Positions 16,604 through 25,602 of a stretch of DNA of 64,000 nucleotides are shown here, one piece after another. Numbering within the stretch: position 1 is the stretch's first letter; the number at the start of each line of letters is the position of its first letter. Source of the DNA: Nocardia brasiliensis NBRC 14402 (lineage in GTDB: Bacteria; Actinomycetota; Actinomycetes; Mycobacteriales; Mycobacteriaceae); NCBI RefSeq assembly GCF_000308475.2, contig NZ_BAFT02000015.1, forward strand, positions 1-64,000, read 5' to 3'. The position numbers and the translations under genes are program-made. The notes beneath the pieces were generated by a model. It saw only the letters and a list, made by a program, of their open reading frames with translations. It searched no databases and was not told the origin of the DNA.

Positions 16604-17680
16604 TCAGGCGTTGGCGGTGTGCTCGGCACCGACCGCGTCGGCCAGGCTCCGATATCCGTTGGCGCGCAGGCGTTCGGCGAGACCGCGATGGATCTTGCGG
16701 GTCCAGAACGGGCCGCCGTAGATGAAGCCGGTGTAGCCCTGCAGCAGGGTGGCGCCGGCCAGGATGCGTTCCCAGGCCTGGTCGGCGGTTTCGATACCGC
16801 CGACCGAGATGAGGACGAGACGGTCGCCCACACGGCGGTACAGGCGGCGCAGCACGTCGAGCGAGCGGTCGGCGACGGGCGCGCCGGACAGCCCGCCCGC
16901 GCCCATGGCGGCGACCTCGGCGGCGGCGGTGGCCAGGCCGTCGCGGCGGATGGTGGTGTTGGTGGCGACGATGCCCGCCAGGCCGAGTTCCACGGCGAGG
17001 TCGGCGACGGCGTCGATGTCCTCGTCGGACAGGTCGGGGGCGATCTTCACCAGCACCGGCACCCGCACGCTGTCCAGCACCGCCTGCAACAGGGGGCGCA
17101 GCGATTCGACGGCCTGCAGGTCGCGCAGGCCCGGGGTATTGGGGGAGCTGACGTTGACGACGACGAAGTCGGCGAGCGGGCCGAGCAAAGCCGCGCTGAT
17201 CGCGTAATCGCCTGCGGCGTCGGCGGCTTCGACGATTTTGGTCTTGCCGATGTTCGCGCCGATCGGCACCCCGCCGCGCCGGTCGCGCAGCTGGGCGGCG
17301 GCCGCCGCGGCACCGAAGTTGTTGAACCCCATACGATTGATGAGCGCGCGATCGGCGGGCAGCCGGAACAGGCGCGGCGCGGGGTTACCCGGCTGGGCCT
17401 GGGCGGTGACGGTGCCGATCTCGGCGAAGCCGAAACCCAGTGGCGCCCACGCGTCGACGCCGTCGGCGTTCTTGTCGAAGCCGGCGGCCAAGCCGAGCGG
17501 CGCGGGGAATTCGACGCCGAACGCGGTATTGCGCAGGATCGGATCGTCGGTGACGAAGAACTTGGTCATCAGCCAGCGGGTCGGCGCGAGCCGGCCGCAC
17601 ACCCGCATCGTGGCGAAGACCAGGTGGTGGATCCGCTCCGGCGGGACCAGGAACATCAGGCGTAATAACAGGGCGTACAT
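16604..17680 (-). CDS. pyrD: Dihydroorotate dehydrogenase (quinone), class 2
   Basis: A 358-residue flavoprotein that oxidises dihydroorotate to orotate in pyrimidine synthesis and passes electrons to the quinone pool at the membrane. The amphipathic N-terminal extension ([18 protein letters not shown]...) marks the membrane-associated class 2 enzyme. FMN and active-site motifs are present: [36 protein letters not shown] (catalytic Ser), [15 protein letters not shown] and LISVGGI. The gene lies four bases after the DUF5703 gene on the same strand, in the order lppL-like, DUF5703, pyrD. As I recall, the same neighbours occur in mycobacteria (Rv2138-Rv2139 region). Confidence 0.97.
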   Translation of the reverse strand: MYALLLRLMFLVPPERIHHLVFATMRVCGRLAPTRWLMTKFFVTDDPILRNTAFGVEFPAPLGLAAGFDKNADGVDAWAPLGFGFAEIGTVTAQAQPGNPAPRLFRLPADRALINRMGFNNFGAAAAAAQLRDRRGGVPIGANIGKTKIVEAADAAGDYAISAALLGPLADFVVVNVSSPNTPGLRDLQAVESLRPLLQAVLDSVRVPVLVKIAPDLSDEDIDAVADLAVELGLAGIVATNTTIRRDGLATAAAEVAAMGAGGLSGAPVADRSLDVLRRLYRRVGDRLVLISVGGIETADQAWERILAGATLLQGYTGFIYGGPFWTRKIHRGLAERLRANGYRSLADAVGAEHTANA

Positions 17681-17684
17681 CGGC

Positions 17685-17972
17685 TCACATTCCCGGTTCG
17701 GGCTGGGGTAGTGCGGTTTTTCGGCGGCGCAGCAGCACCCGGCGGCTGCCGTCGGTGTAAGCCCGCACGCGGGACAACTCCCAGCCCCCGAATTCGGCCT
17801 GGATGGCCAGCCGCATCGAGGCCGTCACCCGGGTCACCTCGGGTGGCAGCCGCAGCGGCACGTATTCGTAATCGTCACTGGTGGTCTCCCACCCGGCAGG
17901 CAGGGCGCGCGGGCGCACCGTCCGCCTGCCGGAATGATGTGCTGAGGCTGGTTCGTCCGCTGCCCGAGTCAT
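17685..17972 (-). CDS. DUF5703 family protein
   Basis: A 95-residue basic protein of unknown function with the conserved core [19 protein letters not shown]...[24 protein letters not shown] that defines DUF5703 in actinobacteria. It has no signal peptide or membrane segment. Its ATG overlaps the stop codon of the upstream lipoprotein gene in the form TGATG, so translation is probably coupled. It sits between that gene and pyrD. Confidence 0.85.
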   Translation of the reverse strand: MTRAADEPASAHHSGRRTVRPRALPAGWETTSDDYEYVPLRLPPEVTRVTASMRLAIQAEFGGWELSRVRAYTDGSRRVLLRRRKTALPQPEPGM

Positions 17973-18991
17973 CAGTGCCCTCTCTTCCGATCGTCCGCGC
18001 GGATCCGCTGCAGACCGTCGCCGGTCGCGGAACCCACGAACATGTCACCGGTGCGCTGCTCGACGGTCACCGAGTTCGGCTGCCGGACGGTGGCGTACCG
18101 CCCCACCTCTTTCGGTATACCCGTCGACAGATCGAAGCCGACGACTTCGTTGGTCTGTGTGCACGTCACCCACACGGTGTCGGACCGCTGGTCGTAGGCA
18201 ATCGCGTAAGGCGAAGAGTTTACCGGGAATCGCTGGTGCAGGACGAGAGGTCCGGCGCTGAAGACCAGCAGTTCGCCCCCGTCGGTGTCGGTGACCAGCA
18301 CCCGGCCGAACCGGTCGGAGATCATGTTGGTGGCCCCGTCACCGGCGCGAAGGGCCAGGCCGAGGGACTTTTTGCCGAGTTCGATCTCGGTCACCGAGGT
18401 CTGCTTGCGATCCAGAACTGTGACGTGATCGTCGGTCAGCGCCAGCGCGTCGGCCGAGGCGAGTCCCGAGACGGTACGGGTGGTCTTGCCCTCGGGCGAG
18501 AGCGTGCGCACCTTGCCGTCGGCGGTGCCGACGATCAGCGTGTCGTCCGCGCGGCGCTGCACCGAGCGGGCGTCGCCGTCGACCGCGACCTCGGTGAGCG
18601 CACCACTCGCGACGTCGACGCGCAGGACGCGCTCGGGCGCGGGGACCAGGACTTCGCCCGGCTTGCCCTGCACGAGCGCGGCGCCCCGGGCGGGCAGCGA
18701 AATCGTGCGCGGGTTCGGCGTGTCGGGATCGATGAGCAGCAGCGTGTCGCCGTTGGTGCCGAGTGCCGCGATCCGCCCGGTGGACTCCTCGGCGAGCAGT
18801 GCGCCGATCGGTGTGGTCACGCCGACGACATCGCCTGCGGGGCGGGCACTCTGGGCGGGTGCGACCGCGGCGGTGGCGGGATCCCGGGTGGCCAGATCGT
18901 CCCCGTCGGAACTCGAGGAGCATCCGGTCAGCAGCAGCACGGCCGCTACTGCGGAGATCGCCGCCGATTCCACCCAACCGCGAGCGGGCAT
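17972..18991 (-). CDS. YncE-like beta-propeller lipoprotein (LppL type)
   Basis: A 339-residue exported lipoprotein. The N terminus has a positively charged start, a hydrophobic core and the lipobox LLTGC at about residue 24, so the mature protein is anchored outside the membrane by a lipidated Cys. The rest is repeated beta-propeller blades (for example GRIAALGTNGDTLLLIDPD, DRFGRVLVTDTDGGELLVF, RSDTVWVTCTQTNEVVGFD), as in YncE-like proteins. By fold and gene order it corresponds to LppL of M. tuberculosis. ATG 18991 is supported by AGGAG eight bases upstream and gives a typical signal peptide. It heads the unit with DUF5703 and pyrD. Confidence 0.85.
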   Translation of the reverse strand: MPARGWVESAAISAVAAVLLLTGCSSSSDGDDLATRDPATAAVAPAQSARPAGDVVGVTTPIGALLAEESTGRIAALGTNGDTLLLIDPDTPNPRTISLPARGAALVQGKPGEVLVPAPERVLRVDVASGALTEVAVDGDARSVQRRADDTLIVGTADGKVRTLSPEGKTTRTVSGLASADALALTDDHVTVLDRKQTSVTEIELGKKSLGLALRAGDGATNMISDRFGRVLVTDTDGGELLVFSAGPLVLHQRFPVNSSPYAIAYDQRSDTVWVTCTQTNEVVGFDLSTGIPKEVGRYATVRQPNSVTVEQRTGDMFVGSATGDGLQRIRADDRKRGH

Positions 18992-19145
18992 CCTCCGAAC
19001 TCCTTCTACCGACGAATCAACCGCAACCCAACCATCTGACCATGTCGGTATACCGGCATGGCGTACCGGGGTGTCGGCGGACGGTGAATGTCGGTGACGC
19101 GGGTTACCGTTGAGTTGAAACAGTGTCCAAATCAGGGAGAGCCGG

Positions 19146-19502
19146 TTGATAGCCGACCACACGTCGGGGTTTGCCATCGATGACATCACCGTTGGTCCGT
19201 TCGCGCACGGGTTCGGGACCACCGCCGACGGCAGGCCGTATGCGTTTCGCACGGTCCGCGCCACGCTCACGCTGGAGATCTACCGGGCCGACCTGGCCGA
19301 CGACATGCCCGGCCCGGACGACGTCGTCGCCGTCGCGCAGGCCCGCGTCACCGATATCGACCTCGACGACGAACGCAGCGTCGTCGCTCTCGTCCGCGAC
19401 ACCATCCCCGCCGCCGTGCCCACCGCCGCCATCCCGGATCGGGAAATGACCACGGTGCGCGCGTTGCTGGGACGAATCAGTTCCGTCATAGATGGTATGT
19501 AG
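19146..19502 (+). CDS. Conserved hypothetical protein, 118 aa
   Basis: An acidic soluble protein of 118 residues with no recognised domain; the middle part (DDVVAVAQARVTDIDLDDE) suggests alternating strands and helices. The most likely start is TTG 19146, which has GGGAGAG upstream. Its stop abuts the next gene (a lipoprotein begins at the very next base), so the two are almost certainly translated as one unit. It is divergent from the LppL-like gene. Confidence 0.65.
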   Translation: MIADHTSGFAIDDITVGPFAHGFGTTADGRPYAFRTVRATLTLEIYRADLADDMPGPDDVVAVAQARVTDIDLDDERSVVALVRDTIPAAVPTAAIPDREMTTVRALLGRISSVIDGM

Positions 19503-20042
19503 ATGGTGATGCCCTACACACGATTCGCCCGCACCGCGCTGCTCGCGGCCGTTCTGCTCACCGTCGCCGCGTCCGGGGCGTGCAGCACCGGCCCGGACGA
19601 GGCCGCCGTCGACGCCGCCCGGTCCTCGGCCAACGCGTCGTTGTCCGCCTCGATCACCACGTCCTCGCTGGCCGCGCATCCGCCGCTGCCGAGCGCCGCG
19701 CAACTGGACGCGCAGATCAAACGCGCGCTCGATCCGGCCCTGCCCGACAGCGAACGCACCGACCTGATCGAGGACGGCGACGCGTTCCGCACCGCGATCC
19801 CCGACATGTACAAAGCGCTGCAAGACAATCCGCGCGCGATCTACGGCGTCACCGACCCGGTGTTCGACAACCACGACGGCACGCTCACCGCGACCATGCG
19901 GCTGGACAAGGACGGCACCGGCACGGCCGTGCGCACCACCGTGGTGCACTTCGTGCTGCTCGACGGCAAATGGAAGATCTCGCGCACCGACCTGTGCGGC
20001 ATCCTGCGTTCGGCCGACTACCGCACGCCGGCCTGCGGCTGA
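19503..20042 (+). CDS. MTB12-like lipoprotein
   Basis: A 179-residue secreted lipoprotein. Signal sequence residues 1-27 end in the lipobox ASGAC. The mature part has a helical region (about 35-80) and a small alpha/beta domain whose end, TTVVHFVLLDGKWKISRTDLC, resembles the low-molecular-weight antigen MTB12/CFP2 fold of mycobacteria. The start follows directly on the upstream stop codon (no gap), so coupling is likely; ATG 19509 is an alternative. It is followed eight bases later by an MmpL-type transporter, so it may act with that transporter at the cell surface. Confidence 0.75.
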   Translation: MVMPYTRFARTALLAAVLLTVAASGACSTGPDEAAVDAARSSANASLSASITTSSLAAHPPLPSAAQLDAQIKRALDPALPDSERTDLIEDGDAFRTAIPDMYKALQDNPRAIYGVTDPVFDNHDGTLTATMRLDKDGTGTAVRTTVVHFVLLDGKWKISRTDLCGILRSADYRTPACG

Positions 20043-20050
20043 CCCGGATC

Positions 20051-22204
20051 GTGTCGGATCTGCGCAGCGGGCGCGTCGAGGCGGGGCCACGGGCCGCGCG
20101 AGGGGAGTCGAAGCTGCACAGCGGGCTGCTGCGCTGGGGGCGATGCGTCTATCGGCATCGTTATGTGGTGCTCGCGGTGTTCGCGTTGGCGGTGGTGCTG
20201 TCGGGGCTGTTCGGCCGTGACCTCGCGGGCCGGCTGACCCAGGAGGGCTGGTTCGACGAATCGAGCGAATCGGTGGCGGCCTCGAAGATCGCCGACGCCA
20301 CCTTCGGCCGAGACACCGACAGCGACCTGATCCTGCTCTACACGGTGCCCACGGGCACGACGGTCGACGATCCCGCGGTCCGGTCGGCCGTGACCGGCGC
20401 GCTGAACGATCTGCTGGCCCGGTTCCCCGAGCGCATCCTGAAGATCGACAGCTACTGGGACAGCCCGTTCGCCGCCAACGCCACCGACGCCTCGCGCACG
20501 CACGCGTTCGCCAGCGTCGGGCTGCGCGGTGAAGGCACCGCGACCGTGGAGAACTACGCCGCGATCAAAGACCACCTCGGCGCCGGGCGTGACGGCGGCG
20601 GTCCCGGCGGTACGACGGTCCAGCTGGCCGGATTGCAGCCCGTGCTGGCCGGGCTGAACACCGGCATGCAGAACGACATCCACCGGGCCGAACTGATTGC
20701 GCTGCCGCTGGTGGCGATCCTGCTGTACTTCGTGTTCGGCGGCGTGGTCGGCGCGTTGCTGCCGGTGCTGATCGGCGGCATGACGATCATGGGCACCGCG
20801 GGCATCATGCGGGTGCTCACCGGCTTCATCGACGTGAACGTCTTCGCGAGCACCGTGATGACGCTGGTCAGCCTCGGGCTCGCGATCGACTACGGGCTGT
20901 TCACCGTCACCCGGTTCCGGGAGGAACTCGCGGCCGGGCACACCGTCGAGGAGGCGACCGCGCGCACCGTCGCCACGGCCGGGCGCACCGTGCTGTTCTC
21001 CGCGGCGATCATCGCGGTCAGCCTGGCCGCGCTGTTCATCTTCCCGAACGGGGTGCTGCGCTCGGTGCCCTACGGCGGCATCAGTTCGGTGCTGCTCGCC
21101 GCGCTGCTCTCGGTGACCGCGCTGCCCGCCGCGCTGAGCATCGCGGGCCGGCGCATCGATTTCCTGGGCTGGAAACGGTTCTCCCGCACCAAAACCGAGG
21201 CACAGATCGACGCGGGCTTCTTCTCCCGCCTCGCGCAATGGTCGATGCGCAGGCCCTGGGCCGTCGCGGTGCCGATCGTGCTCGCGCTGCTGGCGCTGAG
21301 TATTCCGTTCCGGCACATCGAATTCGGCGGGATCAGTGAGAAATATCTCGGCGCGCAGAACCCGGCCCGGGTCGCCCAGGAACGATTCGACGAACTGTTT
21401 CCCAGTTTCCGCACCGAACCGCTGAAGCTGCTCGTGCTCGGCGCGAATCCGCAGCAGCTCAGCGATATTCGCTACGAAGCCAGCCGGATACCGGGCCTCA
21501 CCGGACGATTCGAGCCGTCGGCGGCGACCAAGGACGGCATCAACGTGCTGCAAGCCGGGCTGGTGGACAAACAGGACTCCGATCGGGTGATCGATGCGCT
21601 GCGCGCGATACCGGAGCCGCCTGGCGTGCGCGTCATGGTGGCGGGGGTGCCCGCGCTCGAACGCGACAGCATCAACGGATTGTTGCGCGGACTGCCGGTG
21701 CTGGTGGCATTGCTCGCGGCCGCGGCACTGGCGCTGATGTACGCGGCGTTCCGGTCGATCGTGCTGGCGGTCAAGGCCGTGGCGATGAGCGCGTTGAGTC
21801 TGGTGTCCACCCTCGGTGTGCTCACCTGGGTGTTCGTCGAGGGGCACGGTTCGGGGATCTTCCATTTCACCCCTGGCCCGTTGATGTTCGCGGTCCTGGC
21901 GTTGATCGTGACCGTGGTGTTCGGACTTTCCACCGACTACGAGGTGTTCCTGCTGTCCCGGGTGGCCGAAGCGCGCGCCGGCGGCGCCGACCCGCCCGAG
22001 GCGATCCGGTACGGCATCGCCCACACCGGCGGCGTGATCACCTCTGCCGCAGCCATTCTCATCGTCGTCACCGGCGCGTTCGGCTTCTCCGATCTGGTGC
22101 TGATGAAATACATCGCCTACGGGATGATCGCTGCGCTCATCCTCGATGCCACCGTCATTCGCATGCTGCTGACGCCCGCGGTGTTGAAGATCGTCTGGCG
22201 CTGA
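20051..22204 (+). CDS. MMPL-family RND transporter
   Basis: A 717-residue inner-membrane transporter of the MmpL/RND superfamily, which exports lipids or other hydrophobic compounds using the proton gradient. It has two homologous halves, each with one N-terminal helix, a large periplasmic loop and a bundle of five helices. The proton-relay Asp-Tyr pairs are visible in both halves (GLAIDYGLFTVTRFREE near residue 280 and GLSTDYEVFLLSRV near residue 617). It lacks the long cytoplasmic C-terminal tail of MmpL3. GTG 20051 was chosen as the first start after the upstream stop and before helix 1. The preceding lipoprotein probably belongs to the same operon. Confidence 0.9.
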   Translation: MSDLRSGRVEAGPRAARGESKLHSGLLRWGRCVYRHRYVVLAVFALAVVLSGLFGRDLAGRLTQEGWFDESSESVAASKIADATFGRDTDSDLILLYTVPTGTTVDDPAVRSAVTGALNDLLARFPERILKIDSYWDSPFAANATDASRTHAFASVGLRGEGTATVENYAAIKDHLGAGRDGGGPGGTTVQLAGLQPVLAGLNTGMQNDIHRAELIALPLVAILLYFVFGGVVGALLPVLIGGMTIMGTAGIMRVLTGFIDVNVFASTVMTLVSLGLAIDYGLFTVTRFREELAAGHTVEEATARTVATAGRTVLFSAAIIAVSLAALFIFPNGVLRSVPYGGISSVLLAALLSVTALPAALSIAGRRIDFLGWKRFSRTKTEAQIDAGFFSRLAQWSMRRPWAVAVPIVLALLALSIPFRHIEFGGISEKYLGAQNPARVAQERFDELFPSFRTEPLKLLVLGANPQQLSDIRYEASRIPGLTGRFEPSAATKDGINVLQAGLVDKQDSDRVIDALRAIPEPPGVRVMVAGVPALERDSINGLLRGLPVLVALLAAAALALMYAAFRSIVLAVKAVAMSALSLVSTLGVLTWVFVEGHGSGIFHFTPGPLMFAVLALIVTVVFGLSTDYEVFLLSRVAEARAGGADPPEAIRYGIAHTGGVITSAAAILIVVTGAFGFSDLVLMKYIAYGMIAALILDATVIRMLLTPAVLKIVWR

Positions 22205-22213
22205 GGGGGATTC

Positions 22214-22582
22214 GTGCGTGCCGTCAACCTTGTCGTGATGTTCCTGCTGGAGCTGGGCGTCATTGCGGGCGCTGCTGTTTGGGGATTTTCGGTATCCGGC
22301 GGGCTGGTCGTGCGGGTGGTCGCGGGTGTGCTGGCGCCGCTGCTGTTCATTCTGATGTGGGCGATGTTCGGTGCGGCCGCCGACGCGCGGTTCCCGCTCA
22401 CGGGCGCGTGGCGTGTTGCGCTGGAACTGATCTGGTTCGGCGGTGGCGCGCTCGCCTGGTCCACCGCCGTCCATCCGCTGGCCGGGGCGCTGTTCTTCGC
22501 CGTCTGGGCGGTGAATGCCGTTATGCGCGTGCTGATCCAGGGCGGGCTGCACGTCGACCTCGCGCCGACCGCCGGCGAGTAG
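22214..22582 (+). CDS. YrdB-like DUF2568 membrane protein
   Basis: A 122-residue membrane protein with four predicted helices and the conserved GAWRVALELIWFGGGALAW segment of the DUF2568 (YrdB) family; function unknown. The GTG start at 22214 follows AGGGGG and lies nine bases after the MmpL gene, so it is the last member of that operon. Confidence 0.8.
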   Translation: MRAVNLVVMFLLELGVIAGAAVWGFSVSGGLVVRVVAGVLAPLLFILMWAMFGAAADARFPLTGAWRVALELIWFGGGALAWSTAVHPLAGALFFAVWAVNAVMRVLIQGGLHVDLAPTAGE

Positions 22583-22585
22583 CGG

Positions 22586-22700
22586 CTATTTCAGGAGTTC
22601 GATCACCGGGGCGAAGGCCTCCATATCCGATTCCAGCATCGTGAAGTAGGCGATGCCGTAGCGTTCGCGGATCTCCCGCACTCGGTCGGGTGTTTGCGGA
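22586..22700 (-). pseudogene. C-terminal relic of a luciferase-like (LLM) oxidoreductase
   Basis: The frame ending at 22586 encodes PDRVREIRERYGIAYFTMLE and then ESDMEAFAPVIELLK, the characteristic last 35 residues of F420-type luciferase-like monooxygenases. Upstream of about 22700 the frame turns into unrelated low-complexity sequence and is overrun by the start region of a SnoaL-like gene on the other strand. Only this tail remains, so it is a gene remnant. An intact relative is found at 38633-39508. Confidence 0.75.
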
Positions 22701-22796
22701 TGCTGGCTATCCGACGCGTCGTGGGAGTCGTGGGGACGGGCGGTATTACCTCGCAGGTAATCGACGTGGTGCGGGTGGCGGGGGGAGAGTGGGCGG

Positions 22797-23246
22797 GTGG
22801 ATGTTGTGGAGGAGAGTGCGACGCGTGCCGTCGTGACGGAACTGCTCGGTCGGATCGGGGCGGGTGAGGCGGAGGCCATCGCCGCGCTCTATGCGCCGGT
22901 GAGCGATTGGCAGCTGGATTGGCCCGAGGACGAGCACGGGCGCACGGCGACACCGTGGATCCGGCACCGTGCGACGCGCGCGGACGTCGCCGAGCACTTT
23001 CGTGAGATCGCCCGCCACCACGTGCCCGAGGAAGTCGGAACTGTGATCGAACGCATCCTCGTCGACGGCCCCGACGCGGTGATCCTCGGCGAGATCCGCC
23101 AAACGGCCCGCACCACCCGCCGCGCCTACCGATCCCGCTTCGCCCTGCACGTGACCGTCGAGAACAGCCTCATCACAAGGCATCACGTCTACGAGGACAG
23201 CCTCGCGGTAGCCCAAGCCTTCGAGCCGTCGTCACCCGCAGGCTGA
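22797..23246 (+). CDS. SnoaL-like / nuclear transport factor 2 fold protein
   Basis: A 149-residue soluble protein with the layout of SnoaL-like proteins: an N-terminal helix (VVTELLGRIGAGEAEAIAALYAP), a DWQLDWP segment lining a pocket, and strands at FALHVTVENSLITRHHVYEDSL. Such proteins act as isomerases, hydrolases or binding proteins on small molecules; no substrate can be inferred. The GTG at 22797 follows GGGGGAG. It stands alone after the luciferase relic, 60 bases before the phosphotransferase gene. Confidence 0.75.
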   Translation: MDVVEESATRAVVTELLGRIGAGEAEAIAALYAPVSDWQLDWPEDEHGRTATPWIRHRATRADVAEHFREIARHHVPEEVGTVIERILVDGPDAVILGEIRQTARTTRRAYRSRFALHVTVENSLITRHHVYEDSLAVAQAFEPSSPAG

Positions 23247-23308
23247 CGGGTGTAGCTCCTCTCGCCCGCCGATAAACCTGGCGACAGCGGCTGACGTGGC
23301 CGACGATA

Positions 23309-24064
23309 ATGGCCCGTGTGGGAAACGTCGAGGTTGTGGTGGCGCATCACGACTGTGCGACCTTGCGGGTCGGGGAGGCGTTCCTGAAAGTCGACGGAGA
23401 TCAGGGGCGGACCGACGTCGAGGTCGCGGCGATGGAGTTGGCGCCGATTCCGACGCCGCAAGTGCTGTGGCGCAAGCCGCCTGTGCTCGCGCTCGCCGCT
23501 CTTCGTGGCACGCCGCTCGGTCGACTCGGTCGACCTTCGACCGCGTCGCGGGCGGCGTGGACTGCGGCGGGCGCGGTGGTACGCCGACTGCACGATGCGC
23601 CGCTGCCGCCGTGGCCCGGTCGCACCGTTGACGGGCTTGCTGCGGAACTGGACGGCGAATGCGAGTGGATCGTCGCCAACGGTGTCCTTCCCGTGGAGGT
23701 GGTCGTGCGCAATCGCCGGGTCGCCGAGGCCGCGTTGCGACCGTGGACGCCGGTGTTCACGCACAGCGACCTCCAGGTCGCGCACGTGTTCGTCGAGGGT
23801 GACGAGGTCACCGGTGTGCTCGACTGGACCGAGGCGGCCTGCGGCGACGCCCTGTTCGACCTCGCCACCCTGACACTCGGGCACCCCGAGCATCTCGATG
23901 ACGTGCTGGCCGGTTACGGCACCGAGGTCGACCGGGAGGTGATCCGCGCCTGGTGGTCCCTGCGCAGCCTGCGCGGCATCCGCTGGCTCACCGAACACGG
24001 CTTCGACCCGACCACCCCGGGCGGCGAGATCGACATCCTGCGCCGCGCGGCCCTGCCCGGCTGA
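23309..24064 (+). CDS. Aminoglycoside phosphotransferase-like (APH) kinase
   Basis: A 251-residue protein with the protein-kinase-like APH fold. The catalytic region reads FTHSDLQVAHVFVEGDEV followed by TGVLDWTEA, giving the catalytic Asp and the metal-binding DW. The position usually held by Asn in HGDxxxxN is His here, as in many small actinobacterial members. The N-terminal nucleotide-binding lobe is short. The family phosphorylates aminoglycosides, homoserine, choline and other small molecules, so antibiotic resistance should not be assumed. Start ATG 23309; a GTG eight codons downstream is also possible. Confidence 0.75.
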   Translation: MARVGNVEVVVAHHDCATLRVGEAFLKVDGDQGRTDVEVAAMELAPIPTPQVLWRKPPVLALAALRGTPLGRLGRPSTASRAAWTAAGAVVRRLHDAPLPPWPGRTVDGLAAELDGECEWIVANGVLPVEVVVRNRRVAEAALRPWTPVFTHSDLQVAHVFVEGDEVTGVLDWTEAACGDALFDLATLTLGHPEHLDDVLAGYGTEVDREVIRAWWSLRSLRGIRWLTEHGFDPTTPGGEIDILRRAALPG

Positions 24065-24211
24065 GTGCCGGTTCGGAAAGTCTTTGCGACACAACCCCAT
24101 CCGTTGCTGTCCGAGCCCGGGTAGCGCCGCCTGGCGGCGCGCCGATATCGGTTCCGGCGGCTCATCGACGCCCGATCACTGGGCTCGATCTCGTCGTCCG
24201 CCGAGGAGGGT

Positions 24212-25060
24212 TCAGCGGCGGACGGGCAGGACGAGTTGGGCGCCGGTTTCGGGGTGATCGAGGACTTCGACGGGGTGCTGGTAGACGCGGGTGAGCAGGT
24301 CGGTGGTGAGGACCTTGCGGGGTGGGCCGTCGGCGGCGATGCGGCCCGCCTCGAGGACGGCTACGCGGTCGGCGTAGGCGGCGGCGATGCCGAGGTCGTG
24401 CAGGACGATGACGACGGCGGCACCGGCGCGGGCGCGGGCGGTGGCCAGGTGCAGCACGGCTTCCTGGTGGCCGAGGTCGAGGGCGGCGGTGGGTTCGTCC
24501 AGCAGCAGGGTGCCGGTGTCCTGGGCGAGCACCCGGGCCAGCGCGACGCGGGCGCGTTCGCCGCCGGACAGGGTCGGAAACGACCGGGCGGCAAGGTGTT
24601 CCACGTCGGCAGCGGCCAGCGCGGCGGCGATCCGTTCGTCGTCGAGTTCTCGGCGTTCGGTGCGCAGCCATGGCGCGCGGCCCATCGCGACGACCTCGCG
24701 CGCGGTGAACGGGAAACCGACGGTGTGGGATTGCGGGAGCACGGCGCGCCGGCGCGCCATGTCCAGTGGCGACCAGTGGGTCAGCGCGTGCCCTTCGAGT
24801 TCGATCACGCCGGTGCTGGGCGTGAGTTCCCCGGCCAGCGCCGCCAGCAAGGTGGACTTGCCCGCCCCGTTCGGCCCGACCAGCGCGACGATCTCCCCTG
24901 CGACCACATCGAAATCGACGTCTTCGAGCACCCGCCGCTGCGCACTGTGCGCCCCGCGCCGCTCCACGCTCACCCCGCGCGCCCGCAACGTCACCGCGCC
25001 CGCCGCCGGCGCCGCCGGCACCTCATGCGTCCGCGCGAACACCTGCCGCACCCCACTCAT
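24212..25060 (-). CDS. hmuV: Haemin ABC transporter ATP-binding protein
   Basis: A 282-residue ATPase of a FecCD-type importer. Walker A is GPNGAGKST (about residue 63), the Q-loop is LPQSHT, the signature is LSGGERARVALAR (about 173), Walker B is TLLLDEPTAALD (about 193), and the switch His is in IVLHDLG. It should energise uptake of haem or an iron chelate with the permease and binding protein encoded upstream. The start ATG 25060 begins MSGVRQVF. A 540-base stretch containing an aldehyde dehydrogenase relic separates it from the permease gene, whereas the other two genes of the operon overlap. Residues before about 30 are poorly conserved. Confidence 0.9.
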   Translation of the reverse strand: MSGVRQVFARTHEVPAAPAAGAVTLRARGVSVERRGAHSAQRRVLEDVDFDVVAGEIVALVGPNGAGKSTLLAALAGELTPSTGVIELEGHALTHWSPLDMARRRAVLPQSHTVGFPFTAREVVAMGRAPWLRTERRELDDERIAAALAAADVEHLAARSFPTLSGGERARVALARVLAQDTGTLLLDEPTAALDLGHQEAVLHLATARARAGAAVVIVLHDLGIAAAYADRVAVLEAGRIAADGPPRKVLTTDLLTRVYQHPVEVLDHPETGAQLVLPVRR

Positions 25061-25299
25061 CGACCACCTCGCACACCCAGCGCCCATGCCCCGCAAGAAC
25101 TTCGCGTCGATGTCGCGCCATGACGCACGTGCTTCGAGATCCGGCGACGCCGAGCGGTCCTCGGCAATTGGGCGTTCGCTTCGTCCTGCGACCGGCCGGG
25201 CGGTCGATGCCGAACGGCAGGGCCGCGTGGCGGACCTGCCGTCGCTGTGCCTTCGCGCCGGGGCGCACCGTCCCGGCAGGACTGCGACGCGAGCCACCG

Positions 25300-25602
25300 C
25301 GGCACTACTTGGCCCGCCTGCATCGCACGACCCCTGCTGATCGGTGCAGACGCGCCGCCCGCGGGGTGCCGGTCCGGTGACAGCCGACCCGGAGTGTGCG
25401 CGGCGGCCACCACGGGTCGCGACTCCGAGGAACGCCGCGTCGACGCGCACCTGCTCGGCTGCTTCGCCGATCCGATGGCACAACCCTGCCCGGCGTGCAC
25501 GGAAAACGCCGCCACCGCACCGGCTGCCACCCTCTCCGCGTCGTCGAGCACGAAGAACGCCGACTTGCCGAGGTTCGACGCACCAGCGCGCACGCCGCTC
25601 AT
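25300..25602 (-). pseudogene. Aldehyde dehydrogenase relic within the hmu operon
   Basis: Starting at ATG 25602 the frame reads NLGKSAFFVLDDAERVAAGA and then AVAAFSVHAGQGCAIGSA. This matches the conserved aldehyde dehydrogenase stretch around the catalytic cysteine (consensus GKS-x-x-VLDDAD...AGQ-x-C). After the AGQGC motif the match fades and no later dehydrogenase motif can be found in any frame. The fragment's ATG overlaps the permease stop (ATGA), exactly where hmuV would be expected to start, and its first codons (MSGVR) repeat those of hmuV 542 bases downstream. Confidence 0.6.

Noticed and set aside
20018..22552. 844-codon minus-strand frame opposite the MmpL gene
   Set aside because: Translation is His/Gln/Arg-rich without any domain; it mirrors the codon bias of the MmpL gene.
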